Below are positions 10,824-22,890 of a stretch of 64,000 bases of DNA, piece after piece. A model generated the notes under the pieces. The model made no database searches. It saw only the letters and a program-made list of their open reading frames with translations, and was not told the origin of the DNA. Location: positions 3,782,001 to 3,846,000 of the forward strand of contig JAITYX010000034.1 in NCBI GenBank assembly GCA_021018815.1, read 5' to 3'. This stretch comes from Talinum fruticosum (Eukaryota > Streptophyta > Magnoliopsida > Caryophyllales > Talinaceae). Each line of letters begins with the position of its first letter. Positions within the stretch are counted from its first letter, which is position 1. Position numbers and translations under genes: made by a program.

Positions 10824-11505
10824 GGTGCAAAATATATGGAATCACGATTCACAAGCTGTACATTTTGTTGGTCTTTCAGTGTAGCTGTGCATAAAAACAA
10901 GTTTCAATCAACTTCACGTTCTTCATATAATCACAAGGAGAAGAGAGCCCCTCACCACATTGAAATGTATATGTTGCTGTGGGGCAGTGACAGATATAAT
11001 TCTTGTATCATATAATGCATAGGTCTACTTGGGAAACTCATTAGCTCAGCTGCCATCATAACCAGTAGTTAGTATGCATTGTAATAATGCAGATTGTCCA
11101 GTTTACCTGATGTTGCCAGGCAATTTTCAACCTCATTTGTTTTTTTTTTTCGCCACTAATTTTTGGCATCTAAGAGCACTTTTTGTCCTGCCGTATATTG
11201 TTACAGTTAGGGATATGCATAGTCTGATCAATCTGGTTTCAAGCTATAAAATACGGCCTCTAATATTTAAAGATTGGACGGAGCACTTCTAAGGATTTTC
11301 CTGCCCTCAGCTTGGAAGTGCTCCTCTGTCCCAGTTTAATCTAATACTATAATTGAAATTTTTTTTAAAATTATTACTTGCACCACATTGAATCCCGCTT
11401 AAATAATTCCTCTTAAATTGCTTCCCTTCTTTTTCTATCCTTTTTCAAATTCAAACTAAATTGTTTTAATTTTATCAAAAATATTTGAAATATAATTATA
11501 GAAGG

Positions 11506-11510
<5 letters not shown>
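10824..11510 (+). other. probable 3' UTR and downstream spacer
   Basis: After the TGA there is 300-400 bases of moderate AT sequence with no ORF worth calling and no TE signature, then increasingly AT-rich DNA. The part next to the exon could be the 3' UTR; no clear polyadenylation site was identified. Confidence 0.35.

Positions 11511-11560
<50 letters not shown>
11511..11560. repeat. (AT)n microsatellite
   Basis: Uninterrupted AT dinucleotide run of about 50 bases. Confidence 0.95.
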
Positions 11561-11563
<3 letters not shown>

Positions 11564-11599
11564 CAAGCATTTATTTGCTGAACTTTTACCAAATATTAT

Positions 11600-11955
11600 C
11601 ATAAATATTTGCTCATAAAAAAAATTACCATTGAAAATATTAAATGGCTAGCAATATTTATGCAGTTATTAAATTTAAAATTATCATTCAAGTGAAAGCA
11701 AATCTGATTTAAAAATAAGTCCTTGATAAAAAAATTTTAAAAAAATTATTCATTTACAAATATCCAACAAAGATAATTTTATTCATAAAAAAATAACCCT
11801 TGAAAATATTAAATGTTTAGTAATATCTATGCAGTTATAAGTTCAAAATTATAATTCAAATAAAAACAATTCTGATTTAAAAATAAGTCCTTGATAAAAG
11901 AAATTTTTAAAAAATTATTCTTTTACAAATATATAACACAGATAATTTTACCCCT
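11600..11955. repeat. two-copy tandem repeat, period about 169 bp
   Basis: The word TTGAAAATATTAAATG recurs at 11631 and 11800, and the flanking sequence is similar throughout, including the shared block GATTTAAAAATAAGTCCTTG. The units have diverged and are AT-rich. No function is apparent. Confidence 0.75.
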
Positions 11956-14070
11956 AATTAGCTCTTAAATCCCATTTTTCTTTTAAATTAATTTTTTTAA
12001 AAATCAGTTCTCCACTTAAATATATTAGTACAATCATATTCATCTCTTTCTCTGTATATATTAATTAGGCCATTGTTGGGATGAAATCTCTGTGTGTAAA
12101 AATTATTTATTTTAACTCAAATTCTATATTGTTTTAATTAGAAACTGTTATATCTTTTAACAATACTTGAATTATGATCTTTTCTTTTTTATATATTTTA
12201 CATCATTATCGTGTTATGACAACAATCCCACAGGATAGTATTCAAGAGGGTATGAAATTTCTCATCAACATGATCAAGGTGTCGTATATATTGTCTCATC
12301 AATATATTCTGAGACTTAATTTTTATAAGTGAATATTTTGAATTAAAATTTCTTTTTTTATTTTCATTTTTTTTTGTGAGAATTTCCAACATTTGATATG
12401 CTTTTATATACTAAAAATATGATATTCCTCACATTTATGTCCAAATAAATCAATGGATGTAAAAAGAAATTGTTAATGGGACATTATTGTCTAATCTTTA
12501 GTTCATTAATTGAATTCGTCAATGTGTGGTTTTTTTGTTTGACCGATCAAGGGTATAATCCGTTTCGTGCCACAAGCTTTTATCAATGTATGATTATATT
12601 ATTATAAAATTTATTGGCAATTCTAATTATCAATAAAAATATAAGTGTTCAAACTCTGTTGGAGATTTTGAATAATTGAGTTTTATGATGCTTGAATTAT
12701 ATGTACTCCTTAAAGTTTTTTTTTTTTTTTTTTGACAATGTTGGAAGACTTCATTAATTTGAATTAAACTACCAAGATATAAGAGTTATATGTATGAAAA
12801 CTTTAATGGAAATGTACTCCTAATTTGTGCCTATAAATTGCATGCCTATAAATTTTATAATTTTAAATGGATTATTTTCAACGTAAATATCTATTTGTCT
12901 TATTAGGAGGGTAGTGCATTAGTATTGTAATGATATATGTAAGCCTATTATGGATAATTTATATTCATATGTACAAACATTTTAATGAAGGTTATTAAAC
13001 TCCGATCCGTATGTAATGATCCTATAATTGTACGATTCCTTCGAATCTTATTATCCTAATTTAATTCCAAAAATCTATGGTAGAATATTGCAAAATGATA
13101 TTCTATGATTTTATGAGCTTGCGTTTCATTAGAATTTAATTGCACGATTCCAAATAAAATTAATAAAGTACCCACAAATAATTATATTCGAAAATTCATT
13201 ACAATAATATACTTTTGTATCAAAACCTTCAACAGAGTATAGTTGCATTGGATTTTTATAAATCTTTATGAATGTTTACAAATATTTTGATTCTTATAAA
13301 AAATAATTTATTGTTACAAACAAATATTAGAATCTTACGACCCTTGATCCAATTCTACGATTCCGATTCTAACCATCCCCCAAATTGATTCTAAGTAAGA
13401 TATCAATTTTAACAAACTTGATCTTAATAGGTTATAATATTAGATATAATGTGATGATTTGATTTTTGGTTTATGTATACAAGGACTTTAATACATTATG
13501 ATATATATATAGTTGGACGATTAGATTTTTGGCTCATATATCATGAGTTTTTTTCATTAAATATTATTTTTACATTGTTTTGGGAATAATTTTTATAAAA
13601 GAAATATTATGCATCCTATTCTGAGTTATTAGAATAAATACTAATAGTTTTGAGACGATATTTTTTATTAATTTATTCATAAGTAGGATTTACGTAATTT
13701 TATATTTTTGAAATTATTTTTTTAAAAGTATTACTATAAAATATTTTTATATCATTTAAAATTTATTTTTTGATATAACACCTATCATTGAAATTTTGCC
13801 TATTAAATGGTAAAAATTTATCTTTAGTATTTATATATATTAATATGTCCCGTACTTTACCGCAGGTAAACACTAGTACAATAAAATTAAAAGTATACAA
13901 GAATAACAAAACAAACTAGGACATGATAACAAATCAATTTCCTCATCATCATTGTCTTAATGCCAAAGTAAGAATGTGTGTTATGTTCGTTTCATATGTT
14001 TTTCAAAACACACAAGTGGAACTATGAGATGTTGGCAGATTACTTTGGGGTTTACACCTAAAACTCTTTT
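11956..14070. other. AT-rich intergenic spacer
   Basis: Long, strongly AT-rich sequence with homopolymer runs. I see no gene, splice-consistent ORF or transposon terminus. Confidence 0.5.
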
Positions 14071-14073
14071 CCG

Positions 14074-15205
14074 GTGTTTGATTGGATGTAATGAAATAAG
14101 GGTGTAATGTAATCAACAATGTAATGTAATTAAGTATGTAATGTAATGCGACAATAATTACATTGTTATGTTTGGTTATATAAAAAGTGTAATGTAATCA
14201 CAAAGGTAATGAATTATTTCAATGATAAAAATAATAATTAAATAATCTTATTGGAGATAAATGTTATCTAAATAAAATTTTGAGTTAAATATTTAGATTT
14301 GAGTTTTTTTGAATCTTTTCTACCAAATAATTAAGTTATAATTTCTTTATGGCAAAAAATTATCAACTAATTATTCTAATGGCTACAAATATTTGTCATA
14401 GTGGAGATAAATGTTATTCAAATAAATGAACTTTAGATTCGAAATCATATTTGAGATTTTTTTAATATTTTCTATCATATTTCTGAATTTTAAATTTTTT
14501 GGGTGACAAAATATCAACTCGGATTATTATAGTGATGATAAATGTTTATACTAGTGAAGATAAATGTTATCCAAATAAAAAAATTTAAACATAAAATTTA
14601 TATTTAAACTTTTTTAATCTCTTCTATCATATAATAGTTTTGAATTTTTTTATAGATAAAAATATCAACTGAATTATTTTAATGATGATAAATGTTTGTC
14701 GAATTAAAGATATATGTTAACAAGCGAAAGAATTTAATCTCAAAATTTAAATATAAACTTTTATATTTTTAATTGAATAGTCAAATTTTGTATTCAAACT
14801 ATTGAAATTGAATTTTTTTCTTATGATCAACATATCATATTATACATTAAGATAATAGAAGAAAGAAAATCAATTTCCTTCTCAAATGGATGAGTTTTTG
14901 CTAGAGAATGATGAGAAAGAAAAAGGATATGGAAGAGAGAGAGAGAGAGAGAGAATTATTGCAAATGCATTGAAATTTAATCACAAGAATGGATGTAATA
15001 ATGATTGTTTAGTGAATGTCTAAGTAATTATAATTGCATGAGTATAGGTTAATGTGATTACAATGTAATTGTAATTCCATAGGTATAGGTTAATGTGATT
15101 ACAATGTAATTTTATTTGCATTACAAAATTGTAACCAAATATGATAATGTAATGACATTATTAATTTAACTACATTATCATTTTGATTACATCCAATCAA
15201 ATATG
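14074..15205. mobile_element. MITE-like element with ends TTTGATTGGATGTAAT
   Basis: The left end (about 14077) and the reverse complement of the right end (about 15200) share TTTGATTGGATGTAAT. Inside both ends lie the TGTAATGTAATC-type words common in plant MITEs. About 1.13 kb, no coding. I could not fix a target duplication, so the exact ends and the superfamily are uncertain. Confidence 0.5.
14252..14780. repeat. diverged tandem repeat, about 151-bp period, 3.5 copies
   Basis: GGAGATAAATGTTAT-like starts recur at 14252, 14403, 14556 and 14706. Each is followed by a similar AT-rich unit containing a TATCAACT word. It lies inside the MITE-like element. Confidence 0.65.
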
Positions 15206-15639
15206 TTATTTGACTAATGTTTACTTGCGGATATCGATGGTAGAATGGAGTGGAAGTTTACCTCAACCTAGCCCAATCCAATATTCCAAGTAGCTCAAAA
15301 ATGACACTATTAGAAAAATAACTGGACTTAAACTCTTAATCAATATAACTTAGATTAAAAAGTTAAACAGATTGAATTGCATATCAACCCTCATTTACTA
15401 GGCCTATGGGTGACCCACTTGGGTTGAAGAGGACTGAAATATTATCGGGGATTATTAGATTTGCCTACCGAACAAGTACCATATCCTATCCGTTATCAAC
15501 TACGCTTAGCTCGGTCGGTACCTTGGCCGCTTCTTAAAAGAGGATCAAATCATGTGGCCAACAAAATCCCTAATATCATATGGAGTTGTAGAACTAACTA
15601 GACCTTTGGGCCTGGGTTCGCCACTCCTCCAAATACTAA
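15206..15639. other. unassigned spacer
   Basis: Between the MITE-like element and the Harbinger element. No gene or repeat is recognised. Confidence 0.4.
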
Positions 15640-15680
15640 GGGTCTATTTGGACCTAGGAAAATAGCTTGGAAAGAAAAAA
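15640..15680 (+). repeat. Harbinger left terminal inverted repeat
   Basis: It matches the reverse complement of 22058-22096. The subterminal AGGAAAA/GGAAAG words on both sides are likely transposase-complex binding repeats by analogy with the family. Confidence 0.88.
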
Positions 15681-15812
15681 ATTGGAAAACTATTTTTTTC
15701 CTTTGTTTGGATTAAAGAAAAAGAGATGGAAAAAAATTTAAAGGAAAGTATGGGAAAAGGTTAAGGAAAGTTAATGTAAAAAATTTTCTTTACTAAAACC
15801 AAAGGAAAATGC

Positions 15813-16150
15813 TTGGAAAATAAACTCACGCTTCCCCGAGCCCCCTCCCCTCTTCTCGCTCTTCGGTCGTCTTTCTTCTCGTGCTCTTCGTGTCCTGCTC
15901 CATCAACATCCTTCTTCGCCGGCGTTAAGGAGGACCTCCCCAAGCCCTTTGCCTCCCACGACTCTTCTCTCATCGGGTTCTCCTCTCCTCGCTCTCCTCG
16001 CGCTATTCTCTGCCGGTGTTCTTCTTTGCCATCGATCTTTATCCTTTAGCAACGGTTTCTCTCCTCTGGTAAATCTCTCTCTCTACCCCCTCCTTTGGTA
16101 ACCCATCCCCTTCTTATATCTCACAAACTAGGGTTTTAGGGTTCAATCTG
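15813..16150 (+). promoter_or_regulatory. CT- and GC-rich leader region of the Harbinger element
   Basis: A pyrimidine-rich, locally GC-rich block (15830-16065) runs to a donor-like TG|GTAAAT (about 16069). It is followed by a telo-box-like GGGTTTTAGGGTT (16131-16143). This resembles a plant 5' UTR with first intron. An ORF of 78 codons spans the block, but its Pro/Ser-rich sequence matches nothing and it is probably untranslated leader. Confidence 0.4.
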
Positions 16151-17860
16151 GATTCAAGTGTTTTTGGGTTCATTTGGACAAATTATGTGAATTTGTGGGC
16201 ATTTGATGTTCTGTATTTGTGATTGAGTGGATTTATCCATATGGTTTGGTTCAATTTCTGTAAATATAAGGAGAAATTTAATTGAAAAATTCTTGTGTTA
16301 TATTCATGCTAGCAATGATATATGCAATGATAGACATTGCTCTCCTTTCTTTCCTTGCTCTTTTGTAGGTCATGAGTAAAATTCTTGCCATTCATGCCAT
16401 GAGTATATTGTAATTTGGATATGGTTCAAATGTAGAGTGTTATTGTTCAAATGCAGCCATTATTTTTATAATTTGTATGATTTATAAAAATCAAAACTAT
16501 GTATAGAAAACATATGAGAGGTTTTCCGCCTTATCCCCCTCTCTTGTCTCCTATGCTAGCCACTTGGGTGTTTTAATGAGATATGAGACCTTCATATTGA
16601 TCATATGAAACATAAAGAAAGAGGGAAAAAAAGAAGAAGCTACAAATCAATTATTGATGAGGAATTGAGGATATATACTGTTTTAATCTTGAGAGGCTTC
16701 GGTGCTTAATGTCTTTATGATTAGGATATATGTACATATGAATACTTCATATGTTCCTGAGACTTCAAGTATCAGCCTCAGGTTAACTATATATCTTATC
16801 TTTTTTTGTTGTTTTGGTCCAAGTATATATGATCTTTATATAATTGTGTGATTATATATGGGTTGTTTTAGTTGTTGGTTAATTTTTTTCATTATCTAGG
16901 GCACAAAAGACAACTTGGGTATTGATGTTTAATTGGTGGGTGGCAAAAAAGCAAGTAAAATTGTGATATTTTCATGTGATTCAACTTTCTCTTGCTGTTG
17001 TTGTTATGAACAAAAGGACCCACAAATTGATGGTGTGCATATGCAAGAAAGTAACATTTGTTTTATCAAAAATTAAAATGAAGGGAGAGGGTTTGATTTT
17101 TCCGGATGATTGATGATCGTGCTTCCCTCACCCTTGATTTTGTTAATCAACTCATGTCGAGTTGCTTAGTGGAGTTCATGAGGAGAGTGATGGCTAAACC
17201 ACTGGTCCTGGTCAACTTATTATTAGCTACGCCTTAAATTTCTTGTTTAGTTTGGTTTGACTTGGTCAAGAGAAGCTAGTTAGATTAATTACTAGAGTTT
17301 TTTCACTCTTCTTGAGCAGCTTTGTCTTCTATTTTGATAGACCTCTCAGCACAAGAAAAACCATTGAAGTTTGAGATAATTCGAACTTTTAATCTTGACT
17401 TGTAGAAGCTTGTTATGATCTTTAGTTTTCTCGAGCTTACTCGATGTCCGGCCAAATATGCGAAGACAAATTTCTATCTTCTTCAACTAGTTCTTAGTAT
17501 TGTTTTGGGCTGGGTTTGATGTTTAATAAATTCATAACAATACCATACAATGTTCTTTAATGGATTCTTCATTATTTTTGTTCCCTTTAAGAAAAGTAAG
17601 CCGATAATGAAATGTATTTCGTCCACAACACAATTCATTAATGGGTATCAATTAGATGATCAAGACCAAGCTAAACCATGTGTGTGTATGATCGATCTTA
17701 GTTTCCGTTCACTTTATAATCGCTTATTATGAGGTTTCGGATGGTTGTAGCTGGTGGGTATCATGTCCGTGGGATTTAATCGCCAAATATTATGAATAAT
17801 ACTACTAACTAGTTCAAGTATTAAGTTATCGAGCAGTTTTCGGTTGTTAAACATGAATAC

Positions 17861-17863
<3 letters not shown>

Positions 17864-17928
<65 letters not shown>
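17864..17928. repeat. (AT)n microsatellite within the Harbinger element
   Basis: About 65 bases of AT dinucleotides. The minus-strand Ile-Tyr repeat ORF here is an artefact of it. Confidence 0.95.
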
Positions 17929-17931
<3 letters not shown>

Positions 17932-18115
17932 TTCTTTAAGGCTGGTCACAATTAGGATAAAACCGGTCATATATTTAGTGATTTTATATTTGTCTTTACT
18001 TGTTTCTTTTATGTGTTGCTTATTTTACGTGGTTTGTACTTGACTGACTGGTAGATGAGGTTATCGGTTTCAATCGGTTGAGTGATGATTCATGTGTTTC
18101 GTAGTTTAATCATCA

Positions 18116-18351
18116 ATGGCATCAAACAAAATGAGGAACACTTCACTCCCTCAAGCGAATTGCCCCAAGTTGCCCTCTAGCTCCTCCCTTAAGCGCTCAA
18201 CTTCCGAGGAATTGTCGATAAGAAGAAATTCAAAGTGCCCAGCTCTAGAATCGTCTCATATTGGGGATGACATTGAAGATCAAGATGCAATTTTCAGACC
18301 GTGGCGAAGTTTGTCTAATAAGACAGATAATACCAATGATGAATCCGAGGA
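18116..18351 (+). CDS. possible first coding exon of a Harbinger gene
   Basis: ATG at 18116 opens MASNKMRNTSLPQANCPKL, a Ser-rich, basic-then-acidic stretch. It stays open to a donor, GAG|GTACTC, at about 18351. It lies just upstream of the transposase and could be the N-terminal exon of either Harbinger protein. No domain is recognised. Confidence 0.4.
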
Positions 18352-18689
18352 GGTACTCTCCCTAAGTTTCTATAGATTATTGTATACTCTCATGTGCGAG
18401 ATATTATTATCCGTTGTATAATTAAGTTATGTTTTATGATTGAATTTTGTTGATTGGCATTTAAATTTAATGTAGAAAACATGACAAAGAAATTCTATAT
18501 TCTTGTTTCCATCATCAAACTTGGGCTTTATGTATAAATATTTTGACAATCAATAGATTAGTAAATGATTTTGAGCTCCAAGTATACGATCAAAGTTCTT
18601 GCTCGCTCGGAAATTGTAACTCTCAAAGTTGATAGATACCTTGCCCCTATATTCGAATCTTAGTGCTTTATTATCTTATAGCTATTGTG

Positions 18690-19918
18690 ATTGTTTCTAT
18701 AGATTGATGAATGAGAGAAGCTTAGAAAATGGGCTGCAGACTAGCGTTGTTGTTTATGGTGCATTTGCAGCTAGCCTAGTATCCATTCCATGCCTTAACA
18801 GTTATGTTGATATACCACTTCCAAAGAATAGTGAAGGGGATATACATCGTCAATTTTTTTGAGGAGACTTGCACAAAAAAGGAGCAAGATTATCGTAATG
18901 GGTTTTGTATGGGAAAAGAAGCCTTTGCTAGGTTGGTTTGTATATTACGTGATTCGGGAGATTAAGAGACACATGTTTTAGTGTAGTTGAGGAACAAGTT
19001 GCCAAATTTCTCCATATTATTGGACATAATAGGAGAAATTATTCTACAAAGTTAGATTATTGGCGTTTTGGTGAAATAGTAAGTAGACACTTCCATAATG
19101 TCTTGAAGGACATCATTTCCTTGGAATCAATATTTTTAAAGCAACCTGGATGGATCTGAATGTCCTCCCGAGATTGCAAACAACTTGAGGTTCTTTCCTT
19201 ATTTTAAGGATTGTGTTGGTGCCATTAATGGGTCACATTTTTGAGTAAAGGCACCTTATGACGTGTTTCAAAGATATCGAGGACGAAGCAATACCTTACC
19301 ATCAATGTTCTTACAGACTTCCGGTTTTGATTTAAAGTTTACTTATGTGTTATCCGGTTGGAAAGGGTCGGCGTCTCGATTCTAGAGTTTTAAACAAGTG
19401 CACTAGAGAATATGATTGACAAGCTTGAAGTACCTAGTGGAAAGTATTATTTGGTTGATTCAGAAACCAATTGAAAAGTGGTTTCTAAACTCCCTATTGA
19501 AAAACACGTTATCATTTGAAAGAATATGGTGTCCTTGCTCCCCAAAATGCTAGAGAGATATTCAACCATAGGCATTCTTCTCTTCGAAATGCAATAAAAA
19601 GAGCTTGGTGTTCTAAAGAAGAGATTTGTAATGTTGGGAAGTGGTAATGAACATTTCTACTCCGTACGGACACAAGCCGATATTGTGCTTGCAGGATGCA
19701 TATTGCACAACTATTTGATGGATGTCAATCCAGATATGGAACTCATAGAAGAAGTTGATCGTGAATTAATTAACAAGCCATATGGTGTTTATCTTCCAAA
19801 TTCAACAAGTGAAAATAGAGAAATGGAAGAATTCATAGATAAGTTGGCTAATGAGATGTGGAGAGATTATAATAGTGGTCGTAACACTAGGTATGTTGTA
19901 GCTTTAATTTATGTTTGA
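18690..19918 (+). pseudogene. PIF/Harbinger transposase (DDE_Tnp_4 type), inactivated
   Basis: The nuclease that cuts and pastes the element. After an acceptor (TTTCTATAG) come a recognisable N-terminal region, the segment KEAFARLVCILRDSG, the first catalytic block KDCVGAINGSHF (near 19210), KFTYVLSGWKGSAS, the Asp-containing YYLVDS block, the EYGVLAPQNAREIFNHRHSS segment and the C-terminal HFYSVRTQADIVLAGCILH (19650-19710). All three catalytic acids are compromised. The first Asp is Asn (AINGSH where the family has AIDGTH). The second is displaced by a frameshift after GSAS. The Glu of the LRNAIER motif is Lys, with another frameshift just after. In-frame stops also occur. Confidence 0.88.
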
Positions 19919-20082
19919 GTTTGTTGTTTTAGTTTGTATTTCACTTTCTATTTCTATTTCTATCTGCAATTGTTTTAATTTAAATTTACTAGTCTCTAGT
20001 TTATTGTGCAATTTCTCCTTTTGTTTTAGTTTATTTATTTTAGTTTCTAATGAGAAGTATATTTATGTTTGCTTTGGTTATA

Positions 20083-21612
20083 GGATGAATGTGAACTCCA
20101 GGAGGACATGAGCATTGCAACCGAGAAGAAGAACTTGACATGGACTGATGAGATGGATGCGAGTGTTGGTGGATGCGGTGTTGGTAGATGCATTATTGGA
20201 TCAAATGGAGAAGAGTCAAAAAATCGGTAGTACATTCACTAGTTTTGCATTTACTAGTGTTTTTGAGTTGGTTGGCTCCATAATTTGAAAGTTAGGTTTT
20301 TCTGTTACAAATGTAAAAAATAGATTAAAAACTTTGAAAAAAGTCATACCGATGCTCGAAAGTTCTCGTCACAACGTGGGTTTGGCTACAACGAATCAAC
20401 TAAGATGATAAAGGCAGCACAGGATGTGTGGCAAACCTACATTGTCGTAAAATTATATCTTTAAACTTGTGTTATTTGTCTTGGTATGCTATTAAATTAT
20501 ATTTTCTAATTTCATTGCCTTTGTAGCCAAATCCAAGAGCAAACAGACTTTCGCTACAAGGGTGTGACAAACTTCTATAAGTGGGATCTTTTATTTGGGA
20601 AAGATAGAGCAACTGGAATTAATGTAGCTGGCCTAAAAGAAAGGCAACGTTAGTGGACCAAAGAAACAACAAGCTCAAGTGATAATGTTGTGATGCCGGT
20701 TAATGAAGAATCTTCCTGTGGACTTCCCCAAAAGACCAACAAGAGGCCAAGAAAACGAAGAATAAAACAATTGAACTTGTGTGTGAGGAGTTGAGATCAC
20801 TGAGATCGGGTATGGATGTTGTAGCTGCTGCTCTTCGAAAGGAAACTTAAGAAACTATACTCGAAGAGCAACTTTACAATGAAATTACAAAGGTATTTAT
20901 CCTCTATCAAGTTCAATAACTTTTGAATTCCGATTCCTGTACCATGTGCTTATCATGTATTTATCCTCTATGCTGATCACTTCAGCAGCCACATATCACC
21001 TATCACCTAACCATTGAATTATTTGTGTATCGAAGGGTTTGGTGGTGCTTATGCCCTGTAAATTTGGCAAATTAGTAACTTGGATGTGGTTTGAATTGGG
21101 TTAGTTTTGAATTGTGTTGGAGCTTTGATTGGCAAATTAGTAACTTGGATATGGTTTGAATTGGGTTAGTTTTGGTAACTTGGATGTGGTTTGAATTGGG
21201 TTAGTTTTGGATTGTGTTGGAGCTTTGATAAGGTTTACCAAAGTTCAAGTGGACTCTATAATCATTGCTATGAAATGCTACGAAATCAATGTTTTTCTAC
21301 TTTCTTGTTTCGGTTATGGGAGATTAGGCTTGGGCTGGGATGAGAACGTGTTTAATCGGGAGGGGAGCCTCATTATTAGTCTCTCCCTAGTTTGCGAAAA
21401 ACATGGTTAAACTTAGTTCGTGACATAATTCTATCTCTAATTTTGTTTCTAATGCTTTTTTGTGTTAATAGGTTGATGGTCCGAGCGATATATCTCAAAT
21501 GAAGGTCTATCAAGCTCTTTCTGCAAATCCCAATTCAGCTAGAGCTTTTCTTGCTTGCCTAAGTACTCGTCATGCTTTGTGGTTGAAAGTGAAATTTGGC
21601 AATGATATCTAA
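20083..21612 (+). pseudogene. Harbinger Myb/SANT-like accessory gene, multi-exon, damaged
   Basis: In PIF/Harbinger elements the Myb/SANT protein binds the TIRs and recruits the transposase. After an acceptor near 20083 the sequence reads LTWTDEMDA, the start of the Myb/SANT-like domain. Later parts read through frameshifts as NVKNRLKTLKK and then, after an intron acceptor TTTGTAG (about 20527), FYKWDLLFGKDRATGINVAG (20570-20630). A final exon after TTAATAG (about 21472-21612) reads VDGPSDISQMKVYQALSANP and ends TAA. Frameshifts and stops within exons make it non-functional. Confidence 0.72.
21060..21235. repeat. tandem duplication in the last Harbinger intron
   Basis: GGCAAATTAGTAACTTGGAT and the following GTGGTTTGAATTGGGTTAG words recur two to three times at about 21066, 21132 and 21175 (third copy partial). 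Confidence 0.85.
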
Positions 21613-22057
21613 TTTGTTAGCATCTTATTTGTTATGAATTGTAAATTTTGTGTTTGATTTTTAAAACATTTGGAGAAATAATGGATAGTATTTGATGACA
21701 ATGTTAAAAATGGTTATGAGCTCCTTGTTATATTTGGTTTTTGGTGACAATGTTAAAAACGATTATCAGCTCCTCGTCAAATTTGATTTTCGATTTTTTC
21801 AACGTGATGGTAATTTGTTATTGATTATTATATGTTGTAAGTGATTAGCTTGCATACAATAGTTTAATGAAGTTAAAAACTCACTAGGGTAGGTTTTTTT
21901 ATTTTTTATTTTTCCAATCAATTTTCCTACTTCCAAACAATGAAAAAAATGTTAGTTGGAAAATCAATTTTTTTCCTTGTGTTTTTGTCTCTAATCCAAA
22001 CAAGGGGAAAAAAAATGTTTCTCTCAACTTTTTTCCTTCTCATTTTTTTCCTTTGAA

Positions 22058-22096
22058 TTTTCTTTCCAAGCTACTTTCCTAGGTCCAAATAGAGCC
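22058..22096 (-). repeat. Harbinger right terminal inverted repeat
   Basis: Reverse complement of 15640-15680, followed directly by the TAA target duplication. Confidence 0.88.
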
Positions 22097-22572
22097 TAAA
22101 CATATGGTATATATATAAAAATATAGTGTGTTTTAACATTATGTTTGCTTTGCATTAGTATCATATGTAAAACACACTATTTGCTTTGCATTAGTGTCAT
22201 ATTCAGCCATACATCAGTTATATATTGTTTGTGAGCATTCATATTATATGAATTGCATAAATGGAGAACAATTGAATGATGTTAATGAACATTAATGTTG
22301 TATTTTGTGAACATCACTATTATATTTAGTGCATATTACTATTATACTTGGTGAATATTATCATGTACATCTTTTTATCAAAAAATAAATAATCATCACA
22401 CAAACATCATTTTGGGTATCACTTATAATCTTAGTTAAGAGAATTGACCTAGTGATCGACCCGGTTAGTAAAGTGGGTCAATGATTCGACCAATCGGGCC
22501 GTTTAACTCGGATTAGACTCGAATGACCCGATTGATGGTTGAACTAAGTTAGACCAGTCAAACTCGGTAAGC

Positions 22573-22648
22573 TATATATATATATATATTTATTTATTTA
22601 TTTAAAGTAAAAAACAAAATCAACTAAGCTTGTATTTATAAAAAAGGG

Positions 22649-22687
<39 letters not shown>

Positions 22688-22740
22688 TTATTTTAAGTAA
22701 AAAACAAAATCAACTCAGCCCGTATTTATAAAAAAGGGGC

Positions 22741-22819
<79 letters not shown>

Positions 22820-22890
22820 TTATTTATTTATTTTAAGTAAAAAACAAAATCAATTCAGCCCGTATTTATTAAAAAAAAGGGGTTTATTTA
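22573..22890. repeat. three copies of (TA)n plus a TTTATTTATTTTAAGTAAAAAAC unit
   Basis: A unit of about 55-60 bases containing AAGTAAAAAACAAAATCAA and GTATTTATAAAAAAGGGG occurs three times. The copies are separated by TA runs (22651-22682 and 22743-22815, the second about 73 bases), and a shorter run precedes the first. Confidence 0.88.

Larger units (their letters stand above)
15640..22096 (+). mobile_element. PIF/Harbinger DNA transposon, structurally complete, inactive
   Basis: It is bounded by TAA target duplications (15637-15639 and 22097-22099), the 3-bp TWA type of PIF/Harbinger. The TIRs match over about 38 bp with two mismatches: the left begins GGGTCTATTTGGACCT, the right end reversed begins GGCTCTATTTGGACCT. 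It carries a DDE_Tnp_4-type transposase (18690-19918) and a Myb/SANT-like gene (about 20083-21612), the two proteins needed together for Harbinger movement. At 6.46 kb it is long for the group. Both genes are damaged, so mobility would need help in trans. Confidence 0.9.

Noticed and set aside
15813..16049. 78-codon Pro/Ser-rich ORF as a real gene
   Set aside because: It lies in a CT-rich leader next to the transposon end, has no recognisable homology, and the opposite strand is equally open.
17714..17932. ORF with an Ile-Tyr repeat
   Set aside because: It is a translation of the (AT)n microsatellite.
11511..22815. Repeat clusters as a CRISPR array or centromeric satellite
   Set aside because: Units are few, of unequal length and without regular spacers; the rest of the window is clearly plant nuclear DNA.
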